From assembly GCA_046331175.1 (NCBI GenBank), contig JAXLRI010000004.1:1-64000 (forward strand): DNA of 64,000 nucleotides, in the 5' to 3' direction. Origin of the DNA: JAWKIW01 sp046331175 (GTDB lineage: Bacteria > Actinomycetota > Acidimicrobiia > Acidimicrobiales > Acidimicrobilacustridaceae). The notes under the pieces were generated by a model. The model was not told the origin of the DNA. It made no database searches and saw only the letters and a list, made by a program, of their open reading frames with translations. Below are positions 47,681 through 55,218 of this stretch, in pieces. Every line of letters begins with the position of its first letter. The first letter of the stretch is position 1. Both the position numbers and the translations under genes were made by a program.

Positions 47681-49617
47681 GGCAGCAACCCCGTGGCCGA
47701 GAGGAAGCTGAGCGTGAAGCTGACCAGGAGGACCGCCCCGACCACGGTGGCGACCATCAGCGCGACCCGCCGGAAGCTCCAGCGCTGGATGGGGATGGGC
47801 GGGTACGGCGGGGCCAGGGCCCGGAAGTCGGTCAGCAGGTCACGACCGGCCTTCTTCATCTCGCGGCGCAGCTGCGTTGGCAGCGTGAGGCCGCGGCTGG
47901 CGGCGAACGCCTCGGCGATCTCCTGCTCGCTGAACTGGCGGCACGCCCGCTCGTAGACCAGCTGTGGCGACGACCGCAGCGCGAGGCACAGCATCATGTT
48001 GGCCAGGTCGACCGCTTGGCGCCACGGCGACGGCCGGATCTGGCCGAAGCCGACGTCGATGAGGGCGACGTCGTGGCCGTGCACCATCACGTTGGCCGGC
48101 TTCACGTCGCGGTGGGCCAGGCCGGCGTCCCACATGCGGCGGACGATGGAGAGGGCGTTGTCGACCACCACGGTGTCGACGTCGGCCTCGCCCAGCTCGA
48201 CGAAGCCGTCGAGGAACTCGGTGACGACCAGGTACTCGCGCTCGGGCGTGATCTCGATCACGCCGTAGGAGTAGGGCGTGCGGATGCCGGCCACCGCGAC
48301 CCGCAGCGCGATGTAGTCCTCCTGCTGCACGAGCCGGCGGACCGTCTGGAAGCGGTTCTCGTCCTCGAGCCGGCCGTACAGCAGCGTGCGGGTGAGCTTG
48401 TACCAGCGGTCGGAGCGCAGGTGCTGCTTGGCGAGCAGCTTGGCGAAGAGCTTGCCGCGCGGGTCCTGGGTGGCCGGGTCGACGACCGTGAGCATGAGCG
48501 GGGTGGAGCCGGCCGACCCGGCCAGGCCGACCGGCTTGATGTCGACCACCTCGACGCCGAGCTGCTCGCGGATGGCCCGCCGCACGGCGTCGCCCCGCGC
48601 CCCGGTGACGTCGAGGTGGGCGGCGTTGCCCCCGCGGCCGTAGGTGACGGGGAAGACGTCGGACGGGGCGAAGTAGCGGATGATGAGCACGGGCAGCGTG
48701 ACGCCGACGAGCATGGCGGTGAGCTGGTCGGTGGGGTGCGACACGCCGAGGTAGGTCTCCATGGCGGCCACCAGGCCGAGCACGACGGCCAGCCCCAGGG
48801 GCACCGTCCACCGGCCACGACCACGGGGCACGAGGCACAGCAGCGCGCCGGTGCAGGCGGCGGCCAGCAACGCCACCGGCCGCGACGGGGCTGCATAGCC
48901 CTCCCAGCGACCGAGGATGACCACCTCGAACGGCCGAGGTCGCTCGACCGCGGCCGACACGATGGCCTGCAGCACGACCGTGGCGAGCAGGCCGACGTAG
49001 AACAGCAGCAGGTGCCGGAACCGCTTGACCACGATCAGGGTGATGATCGTGGCCCACCCGACGACGGCGATGCCCCAGATGCTGACGACGTCGTAGGTGG
49101 GGCGGATGAGGTCGGTGAGCCAGCCGACCCGCAGGTCGGCGACGTTGACGACGAAGAGGCCCTCCCGCACGCCGATGGCCTGCGAGGTGACCGGGTTGAG
49201 GCCGAGCACGATCCACGCCAGCGCCGCGACCAGGGCGAAGATCAGCCAGCGGGCGGTACCGGCGTCGAACTGCTTGGGCAGCGGCGGTGACTCGCCCGAC
49301 GGGCGTCGGCGCAGGCTGGGCAGGTGCTCGTGGACCGGCTCGACCGGCGCCCCGGTGGGCAACGGCACGGGCGACGGCGACTGCAGCGCGGTGGTGGCCG
49401 ACGGGTCGACGACGGCTGCTGGATCCGACGGGTCGACCGGTGGGGCGGCCGCATCGAGCGGCGGTGCGCCCGACGGCGGGGGCGGCGGCGTCGTCGGGCG
49501 GTCGTCGCCGAGGGGCGGCACGATCGGGGGCCGCGGCTGGACGCCGAACTGCACGGTGGCCTCGGGTCCCCGGACCTGGGGGGTCGAGGGCGGGCGCGCC
49601 CGCGGCTCGTCGGCCAT
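47677..49617 (-). CDS. Fusion of a degenerate PAP2-like membrane domain and a protein-kinase-like domain
   Basis: This 646-residue protein has a Pro-rich tail (1-115), then a six-helix PAP2-like domain (about 122-318). Its three motifs are incomplete: RP in VERPRPF without the leading Lys, PSRP (244-247) instead of PSGH, and His294/Asp297 kept in SHPTD while the usual SR is lost. A kinase-like domain (about 335-600) has a candidate Lys393, the catalytic loop HRDVKPANV (502-510) and a metal Asp521 in IDVGFGQ. A final helix lies at about 617-641. The kinase looks active-site complete; the PAP2 part is probably not a standard phosphatase. A phosphorylated lipid or glycan substrate is speculative. 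Confidence 0.82.
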   Translation of the reverse strand: MADEPRARPPSTPQVRGPEATVQFGVQPRPPIVPPLGDDRPTTPPPPPSGAPPLDAAAPPVDPSDPAAVVDPSATTALQSPSPVPLPTGAPVEPVHEHLPSLRRRPSGESPPLPKQFDAGTARWLIFALVAALAWIVLGLNPVTSQAIGVREGLFVVNVADLRVGWLTDLIRPTYDVVSIWGIAVVGWATIITLIVVKRFRHLLLFYVGLLATVVLQAIVSAAVERPRPFEVVILGRWEGYAAPSRPVALLAAACTGALLCLVPRGRGRWTVPLGLAVVLGLVAAMETYLGVSHPTDQLTAMLVGVTLPVLIIRYFAPSDVFPVTYGRGGNAAHLDVTGARGDAVRRAIREQLGVEVVDIKPVGLAGSAGSTPLMLTVVDPATQDPRGKLFAKLLAKQHLRSDRWYKLTRTLLYGRLEDENRFQTVRRLVQQEDYIALRVAVAGIRTPYSYGVIEITPEREYLVVTEFLDGFVELGEADVDTVVVDNALSIVRRMWDAGLAHRDVKPANVMVHGHDVALIDVGFGQIRPSPWRQAVDLANMMLCLALRSSPQLVYERACRQFSEQEIAEAFAASRGLTLPTQLRREMKKAGRDLLTDFRALAPPYPPIPIQRWSFRRVALMVATVVGAVLLVSFTLSFLSATGLLP

Positions 49618-49625
49618 GGCCGCCG

Positions 49626-49631
49626 ATCCTA
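49626..49631 (-). promoter_or_regulatory. Candidate leaderless -10 element of the PAP2-kinase gene
   Basis: TAGGAT on the minus strand ends 8 nt before the ATG at 49617. Confidence 0.5.
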
Positions 49632-49685
49632 CGGCGCCCGCTCGCCGAGGCACGTGCTCACCCCGCAGCACCCGCGCCGACCATC

Positions 49686-49734
49686 GACGTTCAGGTCGAC
49701 GACCACCGCCACGGTGCACCACCGCCTGAACGTC
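49686..49734. terminator. Inverted repeat after the PEBP gene
   Basis: GACGTTCAGG (49686-49695) pairs perfectly with CCTGAACGTC (49725-49734) around a 29-nt GC-rich loop. It lies downstream of the minus-strand PEBP gene and upstream of the PAP2-kinase gene. It could be a terminator or a protein site. Confidence 0.4.
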
Positions 49735-49779
49735 ACCGCCGCGACCGGCGGGCCGGCAGGAGGGCGGCTTGGCGGCCGA

Positions 49780-50370
49780 TCAGGTCCGGGCGTAGGTGCC
49801 GGTGAGCGTTGCGGTGGCGAGGGCGTCCTTGCCGAGCGCCTCGACCTGGGCCTTGGTCGGCGTCTCGGCGAAGGCCGTCACCGTCGGCAGCGCGTAGAGC
49901 GTGAACACGTAGTGGTGGGTGCCCGACGGCGGGCAGGGTGGCACCCACCCGGGCTTGCCGGCGCCGTTGAGCCCGGAGGACCCGGCCGAGCCGCCGGCGG
50001 GGATGGAGGAGGTGTCGGCGGGGATCGAGTACAGGACCCAGTGGGTGAAGCCACCGGGGACCGGCGCATCGGGGTCGTTCACGACCAGGGCGAAGGCGGC
50101 CGTCCCCTCGGGCGCGCCGGTCCACGCCAGGTCGGGCGACGTGCCGGCCCCCTGGCAGGTGTTGTCCCGCGGGATGGCGGTGCCGTCGGCGAACGCCGAC
50201 GACGTCAGCGTGAGCCGGCCCCGGCCGACCGTGGTGCCCGGCGCCTCGGACCCACGGGTGGTCGTCCCCCCGCCGGTCCCGCTGCTCGAGCCCGATCCCG
50301 ACGACGAGCAGGCGACGGCACCGACGGCGACGGTGGCCAGGGCGACGGAGATCGGCAGCAGGCGACGCAT
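49780..50370 (-). CDS. PEBP-family (YbhB/YbcL-like) lipoprotein
   Basis: This 196-residue protein has a signal peptide and lipobox ending at Cys21 (VGAVAC), a Ser/Gly spacer, and a phosphatidylethanolamine-binding-protein fold with the conserved NDPDAPVPGGFTHWVLY and PPSGTHHYVFTLYAL segments that form the anion pocket. YbhB-like proteins are small ligand-binding proteins without a firmly known ligand. The ATG lies 6 nt after TACGGT. Confidence 0.9.
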   Translation of the reverse strand: MRRLLPISVALATVAVGAVACSSSGSGSSSGTGGGTTTRGSEAPGTTVGRGRLTLTSSAFADGTAIPRDNTCQGAGTSPDLAWTGAPEGTAAFALVVNDPDAPVPGGFTHWVLYSIPADTSSIPAGGSAGSSGLNGAGKPGWVPPCPPSGTHHYVFTLYALPTVTAFAETPTKAQVEALGKDALATATLTGTYART

Positions 50371-50376
50371 GCGCGC

Positions 50377-50382
50377 ACCGTA
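50377..50382 (-). promoter_or_regulatory. Candidate leaderless -10 element of the PEBP gene
   Basis: TACGGT on the minus strand ends 6 nt before the ATG at 50370. Confidence 0.5.
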
Positions 50383-50487
50383 CCCGTCGGTCCACGTCGA
50401 CGGTGGGCCGGTGGCGGCCGAGGCTACGGTGGCCGTTCACCTCGTGTTCACCCGGGGTGGACGACGGCGAGCGACGGGGGACGCACC

Positions 50488-52401
50488 ATGGCCGGCGACG
50501 ACGGGCACGCGACAAGCGCCGGCGCGAACGGCGACCCGACCGGTGGCAGCCGGCGGCACCGCCTGCCGCAGCCGAGCCGCCGCGCCTTCCTCGGCGGGGC
50601 GGCCGTGGCGGGCGCCGGCGCGCTGTGGGCGCCGCTGCTGTGGACGCCGGCGCGGGCCAACGCGCTCCGCTCGGTGTCGGCCTACGCCGTCGACCCCACG
50701 GGCACGACCCTGGCCGAGACCATCGTGCGGCAGGCGGCCACCGGCTACTCGCGCCTCACGACCGCGCCCGGCTGGCCCACGGTGGTGCGCACCGACCTGG
50801 CCACCCCCAAGCCCGGCCGGGTCGACACCCGGACGCCGCTCGCCTGCATCGCCCACCTCACCGACATCCACGTGGTCGACGTGCAGTCCCCGGGCCGCGT
50901 CGAGTTCCTCGACCCGTTCGGCGACCCGTTCAACGCCGCCTTCCGCCCCCACGAGGTGCTCACCACCCAGGTGCAGTCGGCGATGGTCCGCCAGCTCAAC
51001 GCCATCGGCAAGGGGCCGATCACCGGGCGGCCGTTCGACTGCGCGGTCTCCACCGGCGACAACATCGACAACCAGCAGCACAACGAGCTCGCGTGGTTCC
51101 TGACGCTGCTCGACGGCGGCACCATCACCCCCGACTCGGGCGCGGCCGGTGTGTACGAGGGCGTGCAGACCCCGGCGTGGAACGACCCGCGCTACTGGCA
51201 CCCCGACGCCGGCACGAGCGACGTGTTCAAGACCGACCACGGCTTCCCCGACATGCCCGGGCTGCTGCAGGCCGGCATCGCCGCCTTCTCGACGCCCGCC
51301 ATCGGGTGCCGCTGGTTCTCCACCTACGGCAACCACGACGGGCTGGTGCAGGGCAACCTGCCCACCTCGCCGCCGCTCGACGACATCATGACCGCCGGCA
51401 TGAAGCCCACCGACCTGCCGCCCGGCGTGTCGGCGTCGGCGTTCCTCGTCGCCATGTTCACCAAGGTCACCGAGGTGCGCGACCAGATCCTCTCGGGTGC
51501 CTACCCGCACCAGGTGATCACGCCCGACGCCAGCCGCCGCACGGTCTCGCCCAAGGAGTGGGTGCAGGCCCACCTCGACTCCCCCGCCGTGCCCGGTCCC
51601 CACGGCCATGGCTACACCACCGACCACCTCGACGCCCCCGGCGTCTTCTACGACTTCCCGATCGCGCCCGGCGTGCTCGGCATCAGCCTCGACACCGGTG
51701 GCTACAACTCGGGCACCATCGGCCAGGCGCAGGTCGACTGGCTCGAGGCCAAGCTGCGGTCGGTCAGCAGCAAGTGGTTCGACACCGCCGGCAACCTCGT
51801 GCGCCAGAGCGTCACCGACCAGCTGGTCGTCGTGTTCTCGCACTTCAACCACCGGTCGATGAAGGGCTCGCCCCCCGACCCGGCCCGGCCGAACGAGCGC
51901 CGCTACGACGGCGACGAGACGTTGGCCTTCCTGCACCGCTTCCCGAACGTGGTGGCGTGGGTCAACGGCCACCACCACAGCAACGAGATCCAGCCCAAGG
52001 TCGACCCCACCGGCCGAACGCAGGGCTTCTGGGACATCAACACGTGCTCGCACGTCGACTGGCCCCAGCAGTCGCGGCTGATCGAGCTGGTCGACAACGG
52101 TGACGGCACGCTGTCGATCTTCTGCACCATGGTCGAGCACGCGGCGCCGGCCACCGCCGAGCTCGACGACACGTCCGTGCTCGGCCTGGCCTCGCTCAAC
52201 CGCGAGCTGGCCGCCAACGACCCGCAGTCGCCCCTCGACCTGCACCTCGGCACCACCGCCGACCTCAACGTCGAGCTGGTCCTGCCCGTGCCCTTCGCCC
52301 TCGAGGGCATCGCCTCGACGACGACCACCACGACGGCACCGGGAACGGGCGCGACCACGACGGGCGGAACCGGCGCCGTCACCCCCTCCTTCACCGGCTG
52401 A
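50488..52401 (+). CDS. Tat-exported calcineurin-like metallophosphoesterase
   Basis: This 637-residue protein has a twin-arginine signal (SRRAFLGGAAVAG, Arg31-Arg32), then a large phosphoesterase domain. The metal ligands appear in order in LTDIHVVD, STGDNID, YGNHDG, SHFNH and NGHHHSN, so the binuclear site is complete. Family resemblance is to the secreted actinobacterial metallophosphoesterase group; the substrate is unknown. A Thr/Gly-rich tail ends the protein. GGGGGA lies 6 nt before the ATG. It converges on the LOG-like gene. Confidence 0.9.
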   Translation: MAGDDGHATSAGANGDPTGGSRRHRLPQPSRRAFLGGAAVAGAGALWAPLLWTPARANALRSVSAYAVDPTGTTLAETIVRQAATGYSRLTTAPGWPTVVRTDLATPKPGRVDTRTPLACIAHLTDIHVVDVQSPGRVEFLDPFGDPFNAAFRPHEVLTTQVQSAMVRQLNAIGKGPITGRPFDCAVSTGDNIDNQQHNELAWFLTLLDGGTITPDSGAAGVYEGVQTPAWNDPRYWHPDAGTSDVFKTDHGFPDMPGLLQAGIAAFSTPAIGCRWFSTYGNHDGLVQGNLPTSPPLDDIMTAGMKPTDLPPGVSASAFLVAMFTKVTEVRDQILSGAYPHQVITPDASRRTVSPKEWVQAHLDSPAVPGPHGHGYTTDHLDAPGVFYDFPIAPGVLGISLDTGGYNSGTIGQAQVDWLEAKLRSVSSKWFDTAGNLVRQSVTDQLVVVFSHFNHRSMKGSPPDPARPNERRYDGDETLAFLHRFPNVVAWVNGHHHSNEIQPKVDPTGRTQGFWDINTCSHVDWPQQSRLIELVDNGDGTLSIFCTMVEHAAPATAELDDTSVLGLASLNRELAANDPQSPLDLHLGTTADLNVELVLPVPFALEGIASTTTTTTAPGTGATTTGGTGAVTPSFTG

Positions 52402-52440
52402 TCAGCTCAGCGCCGGCGAGCCGCTCCCGCTCCACTCGAA

Positions 52441-52483
52441 CTTCCCGCGATTCTGAGGCTTGGTGCCTCGAAATCGCGGAAAG
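52441..52483. terminator. 19-bp-arm hairpin between convergent genes
   Basis: Arms 52441-52459 and 52465-52483 pair at 16 of 19 positions around the loop TTGGT, including an uninterrupted CCGCGATT/AATCGCGG core. It lies between the phosphoesterase gene and the convergent LOG-like gene, so a bidirectional terminator is likely. There is no T-tract, and the sequence is more AT-rich than its surroundings. Confidence 0.6.
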
Positions 52484-52540
52484 CTGGGATCGGCACGACG
52501 GGCCGCGTCGGGGCCGGACGGAGTTGGGCGGCGCGCGGCC

Positions 52541-53059
52541 TCAGCCGCCAACCGCACGCAGCGCGGCTTCGACGGCGGCGGCGGGGGTGGGGACGCGCAC
52601 GATGGGGTCCTCGGCCTCGACGCGGTCCGAGTCCGGCTCCCGGTCGAGGCGCCAGGTGCCGAAGCCGACGACGGGCGTCCCGGCGAGCAGTGCGTGGGCC
52701 AGCTCGGACAGCGTGCCGAAGGCGCCGTCCAACGCGATGACCACGTCGCCGTTCATGGCGACCAGAGCGTTGCGGGTGAGCCCGATGCCGGTGCAGACCG
52801 CGACCGTCAGGTATGGGTTGGCCTCGGAGCGGTCGGTGCCGGGGAGGATGCCGATGGTCGTGCCGCCGGCCTCGAAGGCACCCTTGGATGCTGCCTCCGA
52901 GACGCCACCTCGGCCGCCGGTGACGACGACGGCGCCGGAGGACGCCAGGCCACGGCCGACCTCCTCGGCGGCGGCCAGCACCTCGGGCGCGACGTCGTAG
53001 CCGCCGATCACGCTGACGTACGGCTGTCGGGTCGGTCGCGTCGCGCTGGTCATCGACAT
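52541..53059 (-). CDS. LOG/SLOG-family protein (TIGR00725-like)
   Basis: This 172-residue Rossmann-like protein has VSVIGGYDVAPEV, VVTGGRGGVSEAASKGAFEAG, GILPGTDRSEAN and DGAFGTLSELAHAL, the last corresponding to the PGGxGTxxE nucleotide-binding motif of LOG proteins with Asp-Gly-Ala replacing the first residues. Relatives include cytokinin-activating phosphoribohydrolases and uncharacterised SLOG nucleotide binders. The start MSMTS is chosen because AGGAGG lies 7 nt upstream; an earlier in-frame ATG would place that site inside the gene. Confidence 0.85.
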   Translation of the reverse strand: MSMTSATRPTRQPYVSVIGGYDVAPEVLAAAEEVGRGLASSGAVVVTGGRGGVSEAASKGAFEAGGTTIGILPGTDRSEANPYLTVAVCTGIGLTRNALVAMNGDVVIALDGAFGTLSELAHALLAGTPVVGFGTWRLDREPDSDRVEAEDPIVRVPTPAAAVEAALRAVGG

Positions 53060-53128
53060 CGGGGCGCCTCCTGACATCGCCATGCTGCCAGGCCCCCGGC
53101 TCCACGGCCTCGGCCGACTCTTCCCCCG

Positions 53129-53181
53129 CCGAACTTTGGAGGATCCGCGTCACCCCTTGGCGCGAATCCTCCAAAGTTCGG
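53129..53181. repeat. Near-perfect 21-bp inverted repeat in a divergent promoter region
   Basis: Arms 53129-53149 and 53161-53181 pair at 20 of 21 positions around an 11-nt loop, with core GAACTTTGGAGGAT. It lies between the start of the LOG-like gene and the divergent methyltransferase gene, so it may be an operator or a mobile palindromic repeat rather than a terminator. Confidence 0.85.
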
Positions 53182-53209
53182 GAGGAGAGCAGCTGGGAGG
53201 GGCGGGGCG

Positions 53210-53215
53210 TAGGGT
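53210..53215 (+). promoter_or_regulatory. Candidate leaderless -10 element of the methyltransferase gene
   Basis: TAGGGT ends 6 nt before the ATG at 53222. It begins 29 bp after the large inverted repeat. Confidence 0.5.
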
Positions 53216-53221
53216 CGGGGG

Positions 53222-53845
53222 ATGTCGGGATCGGGGGCGACCGAGGTGGCCGTCGAGGACGGTTGGAACCACAACGTCCACTACCAGCGCGTCGTCCTCG
53301 ACGCCGTGCCGGCGGGGGCGACCCGGGCGCTGGACGCCGGCTGCGGGGAGGGGACGCTGGCGGCCGACCTCACCGGCGTCGTCCCACACGTCGTCGGCCT
53401 CGACGCCGACGCCGACGTCCTCGATCGCACCCACGCCCGACTCGGCGATCGCGTCGAGCTCGTGCGCGGCGACCTGCTCCGCCCACCCTTCCCACCGGCC
53501 AGCTTCGACCTCGTGGCTTCCATCGCCACGCTGCACCACGTCGATGCCCGCGCCGGCCTGACCGCCCTGGCCGAGCTGGTCCGGCCCGGTGGCGTGCTCG
53601 TCGTGATCGGCCTGGCCAAGGCCGACCTCCCGTGGGACCTCCCCTACGAGCTGGCCGGCGCGGTGTCGACCCGCGTGCACAAGCGGACCAACACCTACCG
53701 CGAGGTGCAGGCCCCGACGGTGTGGCCGCCGCCGCTCACCTATCGGCAGCTGCGCGCCGTCGCCACCGACGTGCTGCCCGGGGTCCGCTACCGTCGCCAC
53801 GCGATGTGGCGGTGCTCGCTGGTCTGGACGCGGCCACCGACCTGA
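53222..53845 (+). CDS. Class I SAM-dependent methyltransferase
   Basis: This 207-residue methyltransferase has the SAM-binding glycine loop LDAGCGEGTLAADL, the acidic VGLDADADVL, GDLLRPPFPPASFDLVAS, LHHVDARAGL, and LAELVRPGGVLVVIGL after motif III. The C-terminal third (NTYREVQAPTVWPPPLTY) is common in small-molecule methyltransferases of the UbiE-like Methyltransf_11 type. The substrate is unknown. Confidence 0.9.
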   Translation: MSGSGATEVAVEDGWNHNVHYQRVVLDAVPAGATRALDAGCGEGTLAADLTGVVPHVVGLDADADVLDRTHARLGDRVELVRGDLLRPPFPPASFDLVASIATLHHVDARAGLTALAELVRPGGVLVVIGLAKADLPWDLPYELAGAVSTRVHKRTNTYREVQAPTVWPPPLTYRQLRAVATDVLPGVRYRRHAMWRCSLVWTRPPT

Positions 53846-53998
53846 CGACAGCGGCGCGGCTCCACCGGGTAGCGCCTCACGAGTCACGCCTCGGCTCGTC
53901 ACGGCGCCCTGACCGCGGCGCGCCTGATCGAGCGCGCCCCGATCCGACACAACGAGGGGGTTGCCAAGACCTCGCCGGTGTGCAATCTTTTTCGTGGC

Positions 53999-54034
53999 CT
54001 AATTATTTGACTTCTAATTATCAGACCCTAGATA
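53999..54034 (+). promoter_or_regulatory. AT-rich promoter with CTAATTAT direct repeats
   Basis: TTGACT (54007-54012), a 16-nt spacer and TAGATA (54029-54034) form a near-consensus promoter. Two identical CTAATTAT boxes (53999-54006 and 54014-54021) flank the -35 at a 15-bp interval, well placed for a repressor such as the MarR protein encoded in the same operon. GAGGAG at 54050 is the ribosome site of the first gene. Confidence 0.65.
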
Positions 54035-54064
54035 GCCCAACCCTGCATCGAGGAGTTACCTTCC

Positions 54065-54334
54065 ATGACCTTGCTCGTCATCCGCCACGACATCGCCGAC
54101 TACCCCACCTGGCGGGCCGCCTACGACGGTGCCCAGCCGGTGCGCGACAAGCACGGCATCACCGGGGCCCGCGTCTTCCACGCCCCGGCCGACCCCAACG
54201 ACATCACCGTGCTGCACGAGACGGCATCCCTGGAGGCCGCCCAGGCCTTCCTCGACGACCCCGACCTGCACGCCGCCATGGCGTCCGGTGGCGTCGCGGG
54301 GGCCCCGCGCATCGAGGTCGTCGACGAGGTCTGA
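54065..54334 (+). CDS. Small ferredoxin-fold (ABM-like) protein
   Basis: This 89-residue protein opens with the β-strand TLLVIRHDIADYPTWRAAYD and has VFHAPADPNDITVLHETASL and AQAFLDDPDLHAAMA, the pattern of a dimeric α/β barrel like antibiotic-biosynthesis monooxygenase or cyclase-like proteins. No catalytic residue can be assigned. It has a good ribosome site and the most AT-rich promoter of the window. The following MarR gene overlaps it or starts just after it. Confidence 0.8.
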   Translation: MTLLVIRHDIADYPTWRAAYDGAQPVRDKHGITGARVFHAPADPNDITVLHETASLEAAQAFLDDPDLHAAMASGGVAGAPRIEVVDEV

Positions 54335-54905
54335 CCCGCCGCCGACCGGTGCCGGCCGGGCGGGTGGTGGCCGATCGGCCCCACCCGCCCGGCAGGTCGA
54401 CGACGCGTTCGGCGACGAGTTCCCCGGCGCCGACCCCCTGTCGACCGAGTGCTACGTCAACCTCTGCCATGCCGGCGAGCGCATGCTCGCCCTGCTCGAC
54501 CGCCACGGCCGGGCGACCTTCGACCTGTCGATCCCCGCGCTGTCGGTGCTGGCGATCATCGAGGGTGCCGACGAACCCCTCACCCCGACCACCATCGCCG
54601 AGCGCGCCATCGTCACGGCCGCCTCGATCACCTCGCTGCTCGACACCCTCGAGCGCCGGGGACTGGTCCGCCGCCAGCGGCACCCCGACGACCGCCGAAA
54701 GGTGCTCGTCGAGATCACCCCCGATGGCCTCGCGGTGGTCGACGAGTTCCTCCCCGCCGCCCGCGGCATCGAGATGGCGGTGATGGGCGGCCTCGGCGAG
54801 CAGGACCGCCGCCGCCTCCTGCGCACCCTGACCAAGGTGCAGCAGGCCATCGCGGCCATCGAGGCCGGGGAGATCGTCCCCGAGGTCTACGAACGCCGGC
54901 GGTGA
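54288..54905 (+). CDS. MarR-family transcriptional regulator
   Basis: The MarR winged-helix domain runs from about residue 50 (ECYVNLCHAGERML) through IPALSVLAIIE, the recognition region IVTAASITSLLDTLERRGLV and the wing RRQRHPDDRRKVLVEITPDG. The only in-frame conventional start before the domain is GTG 54288, which overlaps the preceding gene by 47 bp and adds a low-complexity N-terminus, so the true start is uncertain. It probably represses its own operon through the AT-rich repeats at 53999-54021. Confidence 0.82.
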   Translation: MASRGPRASRSSTRSDPPPTGAGRAGGGRSAPPARQVDDAFGDEFPGADPLSTECYVNLCHAGERMLALLDRHGRATFDLSIPALSVLAIIEGADEPLTPTTIAERAIVTAASITSLLDTLERRGLVRRQRHPDDRRKVLVEITPDGLAVVDEFLPAARGIEMAVMGGLGEQDRRRLLRTLTKVQQAIAAIEAGEIVPEVYERRR

Positions 54906-55218
54906 CGACGCCCACCAGGTCACCGCCGACCGGCGTGGCGACCCTCTCCGACCGAGCCTCTCGCTCGCGCCGTCCCCCCGGCTCGCGCCGTTCCCCCGGG
55001 CTCGCGCCGTCCCCCCGGCTCGCGCCATCGCCCGCCTCCCGCCGCCGTCCTGACCGCGGCCCACCGTCGGCCCGGACCACGGGTTGACGACGCTTCGACG
55101 CGCGGGCCGCCGAACGCCGCCCCGAGGGGGCCGTTCTGCCCTGGCCGTGCCGTGCCGCGGAGCGGACCGTGGCGCTCGACGCCGGTGCCGTCGCGCCGGC
55201 GACCGGAAGGAGGCCGTG
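54906..55218. other. Gene-free stretch of about 310 bp
   Basis: It holds the 18-bp tandem repeat described separately and, at its end, the ribosome site GGAAGGAGG of the next gene. No promoter hexamer close to the start and no small gene were seen. Confidence 0.5.
54964..55027. repeat. 18-bp tandem repeat, about 3.5 copies
   Basis: CTCGCGCCGTCCCCCCGG-like units begin at 54964, 54982, 55001 and 55019, with one single-base length variant. Confidence 0.75.

Noticed and set aside
47677..49617. Ordinary PAP2 lipid phosphatase
   Set aside because: Key residues in all three phosphatase motifs are missing and half of the protein is kinase-like.
53970..54000. Intrinsic terminator with T-tract (TCTTTTT) after the methyltransferase gene
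   Set aside because: Only a 4-5 bp interrupted stem can be drawn upstream of the T run, too weak to call.
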